Part shown: piece after piece, positions 7,345 to 12,850 of the stretch
Layout: each line of letters opens with the position of its first letter
Numbering within the stretch: position 1 is the first letter of the stretch
Source: JAXMBN01 sp046349875
GTDB taxonomy: Bacteria > Planctomycetota > Planctomycetia > Pirellulales > Pirellulaceae
Assembly (NCBI GenBank): GCA_046349875.1
Contig: JAXMBN010000072.1
Span: 1 to 12,850 of the forward strand
DNA length: 12,850 nt
Direction: 5' to 3'
Position numbers and translations under genes: made by a program
Notes under the pieces: model-generated
What the model was told of the DNA's origin: nothing
Databases searched by the model: none
Seen by the model: the letters and a program-made list of their open reading frames with translations, nothing else

Positions 7345-7953
7345 TTACTCCAACACTGTGTCGTGCTCCCAAGTGTGGTTGCCACCGAATGCGGAAAGGT
7401 AGAGTCGAGAGTCGATTGGGAACCTCCATAAGTCAAAAAAGATGTAAGCGATGTCTTCGGCCGCCGAATTGTGATCACCGTGGACATACGCCTTGCGAAG
7501 CGGATCAAACCGCTTAACCACGTCGGCAACGGAAACGTCGGAATTTCGGTCCCTCAGATAAAAGTAGCCGGTTCGTCGCGACAAAAGATGCATGGCTTCG
7601 TTGGGCCATAGCATCGGCCAAGGCAAATCCATTTCGAAATGCCGTTCAAGAAAGACAAATTGTACGAACCGATTGGAGTTATTGTCTTGCTTCCATTCTT
7701 CGTTGATCCCATCCTCGAATTCTTCCCCCACAGCAAAATTGGGTTCGAACGATTCGCTTACGCTAACCACCTTCTCGCCCATACGCTGTTTCACCGCTTT
7801 GAGCGCCCGAGTGGTCGCTGGATCTTGCTTTCTTTCCTCGATCCGCAAGAAGCAGCAATCTCTGACCAGTTGCGTAGTGCGCCGATACATTGGTTGTAAA
7901 GCTTTCGCAAATTGATGGATTCTTCGTTGCTTTTCATCTAGGTAATTGAGCAT
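7345..7953 (-). CDS. Uncharacterised protein encoded after the deacetylase gene
   Basis: A 202-residue soluble protein that I do not recognise. There is no signal peptide or membrane segment. The N-terminal third is basic and probably helical (DEKQRRIHQFAKALQPMYRR and RALKAVKQRMGEKVV, with a vicinal Cys pair in VRDCCFLRI). The middle is acidic (VGEEFEDGINEEWKQD). The C-terminal half is rich in aromatic residues (PWPMLWPNEAMHLL, YIFFDLWRFPID) and contains several His and Asp residues, including YVHGDHNSAAED and GGNHTWEHD near the end; these could bind metal or simply be structural. Two in-frame ATGs compete: at 7959 the AAAGGA motif is only one base away, while the ATG at 7953 has about 7-nt spacing, so I chose 7953. 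The gene begins 42 bp after the stop of the deacetylase gene on the same strand, so a shared transcript and a linked role are likely. Confidence 0.7.
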   Translation of the reverse strand: MLNYLDEKQRRIHQFAKALQPMYRRTTQLVRDCCFLRIEERKQDPATTRALKAVKQRMGEKVVSVSESFEPNFAVGEEFEDGINEEWKQDNNSNRFVQFVFLERHFEMDLPWPMLWPNEAMHLLSRRTGYFYLRDRNSDVSVADVVKRFDPLRKAYVHGDHNSAAEDIAYIFFDLWRFPIDSRLYLSAFGGNHTWEHDTVLE

Positions 7954-7995
7954 TTGCATTCCTTTCGAGGGACCGTGAAAGAGGTGCCGTACTTC

Positions 7996-8940
7996 CTAGC
8001 TTTCTGGGTTTGCCGATTTAAATTCGGTGAGTGGCAAAGTATTTTTTGGGGGGAGGTGGGTTCTATTTCTCTTTTCGCAAGAATGGCGCAACATGTCGAA
8101 GCAGGCTTCCATCGTTGCGCGATGGAGACCAATGACTTTGTCGATACTTCCGTTTTGTGATCGCTGATAACCTCCTGCCAGATTCCAAGCGACTGGAATG
8201 TGTTTGGCTAAGCAAAAATCGAAAACCGTGCGATCTCTTTCTGCGATTTCTTCATCACTTAAGAGTCCTCCGAGAGGATCGTTTCGATGAACATCAGCAC
8301 CTGCTTGATACAGGACCAGATCGCTGCCCCACTCCCAAAGGTCGATCAAGGATTGCTCAAGCCAATTTAAGTAGTCGACGGCATCGTCAAACCTCTCTTT
8401 TCCACTTGTGCGATGAAGAATGTTTTGACGAAGTCCCAATGTCTGGATAATGTTTTCGGTCCCATCACCATAGTGCCAGTCACAGTCGAGGATTCCGATT
8501 CTTTGGACTCGCCCCTCACGAAGCAGTTTTCTTGCGGCAACGATTAAGCCGTTAAAAGTGCAAAATCCGCTTCCATGATCGTAGTGAGCATGGTGAAAGC
8601 CGCTTGAGGGCGAGCAAGCTACCTTGGACACCAGAGCTTGGCGAGCTGCAGCGACCATAGAACCGACCGTCCATAGAGTCGAGTCAGCGACTGCATGACT
8701 TCGGTTGCCGTGGCCATTGGCGATCGTCCCTGCGAAAACACCATCGATATATTTCTGGCTGTGAGCCAACTGCAAATCCGTGGTCGAGACGGGATCGAAA
8801 GGGATCGCTTCGACAAGCCCTCGTTGACACCAGTCCTCAAATACGAATTGTGGCTTGGTCCCTGACGGGGAATAGCCACCCGAATCGCAAACCATTCGAG
8901 GATCAAAGAATGTTTGGATAGCGATTTGTCTTAGGTTCAC
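7996..8940 (-). CDS. Histone-deacetylase-family zinc amidohydrolase
   Basis: A 314-residue member of the arginase/deacetylase fold (AcuC, acetylpolyamine amidohydrolase and HDAC group), expected to remove acetyl or related acyl groups from lysine or polyamine substrates with one Zn ion. All active-site positions can be matched to human HDAC8 by motif, counting from the GTG at 8940: the His pair in SGFHHAHYDHGSGFC (116-117), Zn ligands Asp154 and His156 in LDCDWHYGDGT, Zn ligand Asp216 in QAGADVHRNDPLGG, and the transition-state Tyr258 in LAGGYQR. The usual DxDxHHG appears here as DCDWHYG. The length is normal for bacterial members (300-380 residues). The frame opens at a TTG (8955), but GTG 8940 is preceded by GGAAGGA at 6-nt spacing, which decides the start. 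The substrate cannot be read from sequence: protein lysine, acetylpolyamine and another acyl amide are all possible. It is followed by an unknown gene after 42 bp. Confidence 0.9.
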   Translation of the reverse strand: MNLRQIAIQTFFDPRMVCDSGGYSPSGTKPQFVFEDWCQRGLVEAIPFDPVSTTDLQLAHSQKYIDGVFAGTIANGHGNRSHAVADSTLWTVGSMVAAARQALVSKVACSPSSGFHHAHYDHGSGFCTFNGLIVAARKLLREGRVQRIGILDCDWHYGDGTENIIQTLGLRQNILHRTSGKERFDDAVDYLNWLEQSLIDLWEWGSDLVLYQAGADVHRNDPLGGLLSDEEIAERDRTVFDFCLAKHIPVAWNLAGGYQRSQNGSIDKVIGLHRATMEACFDMLRHSCEKRNRTHLPPKNTLPLTEFKSANPES

Positions 8941-9372
8941 AGGTGTTCCTTCCAAAGTTCGAGATGCTATGCTTCTCCGATACTCTGTTAGGCACGGTCA
9001 CTTTGACACCTTTGGTCACTCGGCTGGATTTTTCTTTTGGTTTGTTTGCGTTTGATCCCCGCCGCGTTTTGAAAAACTGCGAAGCTAGTCCTTGAGAATT
9101 GGAACAAAGGCGAGAATAGGGTATTGTTTGGCATGTATTGGGGTAAGCAGGCCGAATGCCTCCATTGCGATGCTTGACCGCCAACGAAGATTGTCATGCC
9201 AAGAACTCCATTCAAGGAGTTTGGCTGGCTTCTATTCGTTGCTTTCCCATACTTGTTCGGTGAGAAAAGGAACATTATGTTTCCCGCCTAAGTTGGGGTG
9301 TTAGTTATTTAGAGCAGAAGTTAGAGCTGGGAATTCCGTGCGGGATCGCGTTTCAACATTTGGTAGAGCTCA
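8941..9372. other. Intergenic region without a supported gene
   Basis: This 432-bp gap lies between the minus-strand deacetylase gene and the plus-strand gene at 9373, so it should hold two divergent promoters, but I see no strong pair of boxes. The deacetylase ribosome binding site (GGAAGGA) is at its left end. An imperfect stem-loop lies at about 9198-9225: AACTCC (9204-9209) pairs with GGAGTT (9216-9221), extended by GCCA/TGGC with a 2-nt bulge. A 31-codon frame from 9196 to 9291 is open but unsupported. I see no tRNA-like or other RNA structure. Confidence 0.5.
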
Positions 9373-9897
9373 ATGATGAATAGTCAGGAAGATGGACCAG
9401 AGGAGTTCGCATATTTTGAGTTCACCAATGGTGACTTCACGTGCGAATACATTGGTATCGAGCGTATCTTGTCAACTTTTCAAGCCGAATTAACTCGAAT
9501 CGTAAAAGCCGTAGGAGCAGATAAGTACTACCGTAGTTGGCTGCAAAAAGGGACGTCAACGAGTAGTAACTTCCGAATAAGGGCTCTTCTAGACGGTTTT
9601 TATTCCAACTACTCATTTGCCGACGTACCAAAAGAGGATATCGATTCGGATCTCACAAGCTACTTCTCCATTGAACAATCAGACGGTTACTTGGTCTCAT
9701 TGTTTGAGGATTGCCCCGATCTTGTCAGCCAAGACCAATCGTTTGATGGCGATTCACCGGGGAGTTCAACGAGTTGTCTTGTCTACGAGTGCGACGACAT
9801 TGATTCTGCGAGAAGTTGGCTTGAACAGACGCTTTTGCAGGATCGCGAAACGCTTCGTGAACTCGCCCGAACAATTGAATCAGCGAAAATGCCTTAA
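9373..9897 (+). CDS. Acidic uncharacterised protein, 174 aa
   Basis: A soluble, strongly acidic protein without signal peptide or membrane segment. I do not recognise a family. The N-terminal half reads like an alpha/beta domain: EFAYFEFTNGDFTCEYIGIE looks like beta strands, then a helix (ILSTFQAELTRIVKAVGAD). The middle is acidic and Ser-rich (residues about 82-140, with SQDQSFDGDSPGSSTS). The C-terminal helix RSWLEQTLLQDRETLRELAR follows. Small acidic single-domain proteins of this kind are often immunity or adaptor proteins, but nothing here proves that and no toxin gene is adjacent. Two tandem ATGs (9373, 9376) are possible starts, preceded only by a weak GAG. The coding look (continuous acidic composition, amphipathic helices) supports a real gene. 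Its stop overlaps that of the convergent gene at 9894. Confidence 0.6.
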   Translation: MMNSQEDGPEEFAYFEFTNGDFTCEYIGIERILSTFQAELTRIVKAVGADKYYRSWLQKGTSTSSNFRIRALLDGFYSNYSFADVPKEDIDSDLTSYFSIEQSDGYLVSLFEDCPDLVSQDQSFDGDSPGSSTSCLVYECDDIDSARSWLEQTLLQDRETLRELARTIESAKMP

Positions 9898-10190
9898 ATG
9901 CGGGCCCACCGTGTTTCTGCGAGTTTGGGCCGTAAAGGTAAGAATTTGCTTACCGGAATGAGTACCGACTGAATGCGAACTACAATGACTTGGTGATCGA
10001 TTGGAATTTGTCCCGACCTGAATCTGCTTAGTACGATCCTCAGAACTGGAAACGCGATTACCAGGGTTAGTCCACCTAGTAAGATCAAAGAAAATGCCAT
10101 GAGCAGATAGTGCTTCGAGTCAACGCTCTGAAGGCAGGTGCTCGAAACTTTCGTCGAAGCGTAAGGGTTTTCATTTGCATGGTCGTCCAC
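9894..10190 (-). CDS. Small NPYA-motif membrane protein, function unknown
   Basis: A 98-residue frame starting at GTG (no in-frame ATG until residue 31). It has Asn-Pro-Tyr-Ala at residues 8-11 (ANENPYAS), as in many planctomycete membrane proteins and in the 332-982 protein. One long hydrophobic segment at about residues 27-54 (LLMAFSLILLGGLTLVIAF and onward) may cross the membrane once, followed by RFRSGQ. The remaining 38 residues contain a second weakly hydrophobic part (about 67-85) and end in a basic tail. The motif and the helix argue for a real gene. The lack of a Shine-Dalgarno, the GTG start and the unremarkable C-terminus leave room for a decayed gene. Its TAA and the TAA of the 9373 gene share a TTAA tetranucleotide at 9894-9897. 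Confidence 0.5.
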   Translation of the reverse strand: MDDHANENPYASTKVSSTCLQSVDSKHYLLMAFSLILLGGLTLVIAFPVLRIVLSRFRSGQIPIDHQVIVVRIQSVLIPVSKFLPLRPKLAETRWARI

Positions 10191-10409
10191 GAGTAAGTTC
10201 GCTGGATCGTTACTCGATTGCTGACTGCCACGGAAATGGTGATGGATCCAGGAACCAATTTCCGTTCATTTGAAGCGGATTTTTGAGCAACGCGACGCTG
10301 CCGATCTTGATACCATTTGTAAATGCACGTTCCTCAGTCCTAGACACTATTCCTTGAATGAATGGGCCTACGAATATCTTTCGATTTGGCAAAGATTGAA
10401 CTCGGGCCC

Positions 10410-10415
10410 GGGAGG
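10410..10415 (+). promoter_or_regulatory. Strong Shine-Dalgarno site (GGGAGG) that sets a GTG start
   Basis: GGGAGG ends 8 nt before the GTG at 10424. It is the best ribosome binding site in the right half of the window and decides the start of the interrupted gene at 10424, because the frame is closed by TGA at 10397 and the next in-frame ATG (10439) would be 23 nt away. Confidence 0.6.
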
Positions 10416-10423
10416 ATCATCCA

Positions 10424-11539
10424 GTGTTGATCGTTGCCATGCTTTCGTGCGTTTTCGCGATTACTTGTGATGAAGGAAGTGAGACTGCCGCTCCAACTCT
10501 ACCGAGGCTTAATTACTGGAACCTCATGGAACAACTGATCTACAATAACTCGCTGCAGTCATCGCTCGCAGTTTCCCCTTCGCAGATAACCCAAATCAAA
10601 ACGTTGCGTGTTGGAGGCAAGTTTTCGTCCATGTTTGATGAAATACTGGATTTGCTAATCGCTGAAAAGCGGTTCGCAGGTACAGATGAGGTGTGGTTGT
10701 AGTTAGATCCAAAAATTCGCGAAGAACTGAGTCAGATCCTTAGCAAAGATCAGATTTTTTCCCTTCGTCAGCGAGTGTTAAGGCAGAAGTACTTGGGGCC
10801 TTTGGATTGTTTTAGAGACGCGGAATTACTCGCCTTTCTCGATTGGAGATCGCCACCTGATGCATTCTCGCTTGTGTTGGAAAGAGAACGGTCCAAATTG
10901 GAATTGGCCGTGCAGCAGCTGAAAAAGAACTGTCTGCAAGAAATTCACGCAACGCTTCCACCTCCGTCAAGCGATTGTCTCGAACGATATTGTGGAACAT
11001 TCGAGTATTCGAAACTTAACAAAGTTGTGGATATTGATTCGATCCCTTACCGCTTCGAAACCATTTTTGAAGGTGTGTATTTTGAGTCTCAGCGGGCAAC
11101 GCTCCCTGATTCGCTTGCGCTAAGTAATAACCAGAAGTCTGATTTGAAATCCATATTCCTTGCCTCCGGTAAGGAGCTTCCGATGACGGCATCCCAGCAA
11201 GAAAGGAAGCTTGCCAATGTGCGATCTGCACAGGAAATGAGGCAAATCTTAAGTCGCGAACAGTACGCTTTCCTGGTTCAATTGGCAGCCCGTAACCAAC
11301 TCTGTCGAGACTTTCGCAAAGCATTCGAAAGAAAGGAGTTTTTGGATTATTTGGAGCTTGAAACTGGAGATGTGGCGTCGGTACAGGACGCCGCCGAGAA
11401 GCAGTCGCGGCGCATGAGTTTAGAAATGGAGCGATTGAGTGAGGCAGCGTTTCAGAACGTTGCCAACCATATGCCCGTCAAGCAACGCGAGAAGTTATTG
11501 GCACTATTCAACGGTGGTTGGGTTTACAAGCATCGGTGA
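10424..11539 (+). pseudogene. Repeat protein with 'LSxxQ' modules, split by one in-frame TAG
   Basis: A single reading frame of 371 codons interrupted only by a TAG at 10700-10702 (codon 93). The start is a GTG with a strong GGGAGG site. The N-terminus MLIVAMLSCVFAITC is hydrophobic, like an export signal, with a Cys at 15 that would be a poor lipobox (AITC). Two similar modules can be read. The first has SPSQITQIKTL (51-61) and EELSQILSKDQIFSLRQ (100-116). The second has LSNNQKSDLKSIF (233-245) and EMRQILSREQYAFLVQ (271-286). A last PVKQREKLLALF lies near 351-362. The TAG falls inside the first module, so both halves belong to one gene. The second half would start at a GTG (10775) without a Shine-Dalgarno, which argues against a separate gene. 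The Leu-x-x-Ile-Leu-Ser-x-x-Gln pattern resembles uncharacterised exported planctomycete proteins and the general style of CpxP/Spy helical proteins. It may be a recent pseudogene, a sequence error or a readthrough gene. Confidence 0.6.
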
Positions 11540-11660
11540 ATCCATAGAGCTTTTGAGCGGCGAACGTTGAAAGAACGATATCAACAACCCTCGGCACTCT
11601 TTGTAATGTCCGATGGCGCTATGGCAGGACCAATGCTCGGTTGTTGTCCAGAGTGGAAAA

Positions 11661-11753
11661 GAAGTAGCGCGTTTGAGTGTTATCACAACCCGAAGCGTAC
11701 GTATTGAAGTCGCGGGCTTGAGTATTATCACAACCCGAAGCGTCAGCGAGGGA
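11661..11753 (+). repeat. Direct repeat pair, 45-bp period ('ITTRSVSEG' type)
   Basis: Two 38-bp copies begin at 11661 (to 11698) and 11706 (to 11743) and agree at 34 of 38 positions; the shared core is TTATCACAACCCGAAGCGT. The second copy extends through CAGCGAGGGA to 11753. The 45-bp period keeps the + strand frame open, and each unit translates to a similar 15-residue stretch containing ITTRSV. I recall this motif as widespread in Rhodopirellula-like genomes, where it is often mistaken for protein. Confidence 0.75.
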
Positions 11754-11790
11754 CTGACTTATTGCAGTGTTTTTGCCTTGTCAGAGACAT

Positions 11791-11850
11791 TCCTTGCTAA
11801 CGCTACGTGATATGAGGAATACCGTCCCTCGCTAACGCTTCGGGTTGTGA
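11791..11850 (-). repeat. Inverted copies of the same repeat (one degenerate, one near perfect)
   Basis: The segment 11825-11850 is the reverse complement of 11728-11753 with one mismatch in 26 bp (shared core ACGCTTCGGGTTGTGA), so the two could fold into a long stem with a 71-nt loop. A degenerate inverted copy lies at 11791-11815 (it shares GCTAACGCT and the flanking TCC and TGA). Together with the direct pair this makes four copies in 190 bp, between the interrupted gene and the stop of the right-edge gene. Confidence 0.7.
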
Positions 11851-11897
11851 AGGAGGGAGTCCCTTGGTGATCGGGATGGGAACAATACGGTCAACCG

Positions 11898-12850
11898 CTA
11901 TTCGCCACCAAGAGAATTCCGTGGCACCAACCATTCGACTTGCAAGTCCTTTTCGACGGTGTCGATCCACTCCTGGAGAATAGGAGTGATTTCTTGCATG
12001 CCGATGTTACGAGCATCAGGAAGCGTGGGCATCTTGGCAAACTGATCATGCAATGATGATTCGTCGGGAGTCTTCTCGACTAAACGAACAACATAATAGG
12101 TCGTTTGCGGGTTGTTGGAAGCAACGCCGATTTGACCGGGCTTGAGGTCGAAAACCTTTTTGATGAAAGCTGCGCCGGCATTGTCGACTTGCTCTACGGT
12201 CGCCAAACGAGGTTGTCCTCGTCCGAACCCAGGAATCATGGCTGAAAACGCAGGAGGATTGACAAGCAGAGCTTTTTCCTCGGCCTTAAGAGCTGCGTCC
12301 CATGGCTGCTCGGGCGAAGTCTCCATCTTCTTCAAAAGCTCGTTGGCTTTTGCTTCAGCAAGCTTTTGGGCTTCACTGCGTTTCCAAGCGGACTTCACTT
12401 CTTCCTTGACATCTTCGAGAGGTGGAAGGTATTCGGCTTTCTCTTCAATCTTCCAGAAATGGTAATCGACCGAACCACCACCGCTCACAAAATCAAACGA
12501 CATCGAGTTGGCTGCTTGGAACATAGGGAATCGAGGATCTAACGCCAACTGACCGAACGGATACTGGAATTGAATCATGCTCTTACCAATCGGCAATGTC
12601 TGCACCGAATCGATATCGACCAAACCGGTTCGACCATAGGTCAAACCAAGCTGATCGGCCAACTTCTGTAGATCGACATCGGCAGGCTTGGTAACCGAGT
12701 CATCTTTCGCTGCTTGGCTTTGTTGGTAGATATTGAGCTCTTGCGAATAGGCTTGCATCGTCGAATTGACTTTCTCCAATGCTTCACGCATCTTGGCGGA
12801 CGCGGCAGGGAACGCCAAATCGCGAACGATACTATCGCGAACTTCCTCGA
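11898..12850 (-). CDS. SurA/PpiD-like envelope folding factor, C-terminal part (cut by right edge)
   Basis: The visible 316 residues are the C-terminal part of a protein whose N-terminus lies beyond the window; the frame stays open to the edge (EEVRDSIVRD precedes LAFPAASAK). The composition and order recall the SurA/PpiD type of periplasmic peptidyl-prolyl isomerases: long helices rich in Ala, Lys and Glu (EALEKVNSTMQAYSQEL and LPPLEDVKEEVKSAWKRSEA, then KLAEAKANELLKKM), a strand pair around DYHFWKIEEKAEY, and a C-terminal beta part, VFDLKPGQIGVASNNPQT, followed by YYVVRLVEK. The pattern V-x-D-V-K-E-E-V-x-x-x-W-K-R-x-x-A is typical of the C-terminal helix of PpiD-like proteins. I do not see a clear parvulin (PpiC) domain in this part, so isomerase activity is unproven. 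The stop is TAG at 11898, and the gene points toward the repeat cluster. Alternative: another coiled-coil envelope chaperone of planctomycetes. Confidence 0.65.
   Translation of the reverse strand, partial: EEVRDSIVRDLAFPAASAKMREALEKVNSTMQAYSQELNIYQQSQAAKDDSVTKPADVDLQKLADQLGLTYGRTGLVDIDSVQTLPIGKSMIQFQYPFGQLALDPRFPMFQAANSMSFDFVSGGGSVDYHFWKIEEKAEYLPPLEDVKEEVKSAWKRSEAQKLAEAKANELLKKMETSPEQPWDAALKAEEKALLVNPPAFSAMIPGFGRGQPRLATVEQVDNAGAAFIKKVFDLKPGQIGVASNNPQTTYYVVRLVEKTPDESSLHDQFAKMPTLPDARNIGMQEITPILQEWIDTVEKDLQVEWLVPRNSLGGE

Noticed and set aside
8903..9275. Two overlapping minus-strand frames (about 93-95 codons) upstream of the deacetylase gene
   Set aside because: Low-complexity basic translations without domain features or ribosome binding sites; one overlaps the deacetylase start.
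9196..9291. 31-codon frame starting MPRTPFKEFGWLLF with a short hydrophobic core
   Set aside because: No Shine-Dalgarno, coincides with a stem-loop, and is too short to support without conservation data.
10270..10470. 66-codon frame before the interrupted repeat-protein gene
   Set aside because: The translation shows no structure, and it overlaps the better-supported GTG start at 10424 with its strong ribosome binding site.
11582..11646. 8-bp inverted repeat CAACAACC / GGTTGTTG with a 49-nt loop
   Set aside because: Short and widely spaced; likely chance, and no gene end or mobile element boundary fits it.
11613..11810. 65-codon open frame containing the repeated ITTRSV peptide
   Set aside because: It is produced by the 45-bp intergenic repeat, has no ribosome binding site, and the inverted copies nearby show that the DNA repeat, not a protein, is the conserved unit.

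Overview
The window looks like chromosomal DNA from a planctomycete, most likely a Pirellulaceae relative of Rhodopirellula. The evidence is taxonomic inference from several traits: a PEP-CTERM secreted protein, membrane proteins with an Asn-Pro-Tyr motif near the N-terminus, a small conserved-looking two-helix membrane protein, weak or absent Shine-Dalgarno sites at many genes, and an intergenic repeat that encodes 'ITTRSVSEG' when translated, which I remember as abundant in Rhodopirellula-type genomes. I see no rRNA, tRNA, CRISPR array, prophage or transposase gene.

Left part (1-3415). Three minus-strand genes form a tight cluster read right to left: a class V PLP aminotransferase/cysteine-desulfurase-like enzyme, a four-helix NPY membrane protein overlapping it by 8 bp, and the start of coaD (coenzyme A synthesis), cut by the left edge. 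A divergent small membrane protein gene (2313-2492) follows, then proC (proline synthesis) on the minus strand. A 414-bp gap (3416-3829) holds a hairpin and a small family of 16-17 bp repeats.

Middle part (3830-8940). ppsA (phosphoenolpyruvate synthase, gluconeogenesis) is the largest and clearest gene. It is followed by a PEP-CTERM extracellular protein whose candidate promoter carries a perfect inverted repeat in its spacer. On the opposite strand a complete histone-deacetylase-fold enzyme is followed at 42 bp by an unrecognised 202-residue protein, probably as one operon.

Right part (8941-12850). This section is gene-poor and less familiar: a gap without a gene, an acidic 174-residue protein of unknown function, a small NPYA-type membrane protein converging on it with overlapping stop codons, and a 371-codon gene for an exported-looking repeat protein that is split by one in-frame TAG. 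A cluster of direct and inverted repeats (11661-11850) follows, then the C-terminal part of a SurA/PpiD-like folding factor running off the right edge.

Most of the window is housekeeping plus ordinary planctomycete accessory genes. I did not find a convincing new multi-gene system. The best leads are the amber-interrupted repeat protein, the deacetylase plus unknown-protein pair, the repeat clusters, and the operator-like promoter of the PEP-CTERM gene.
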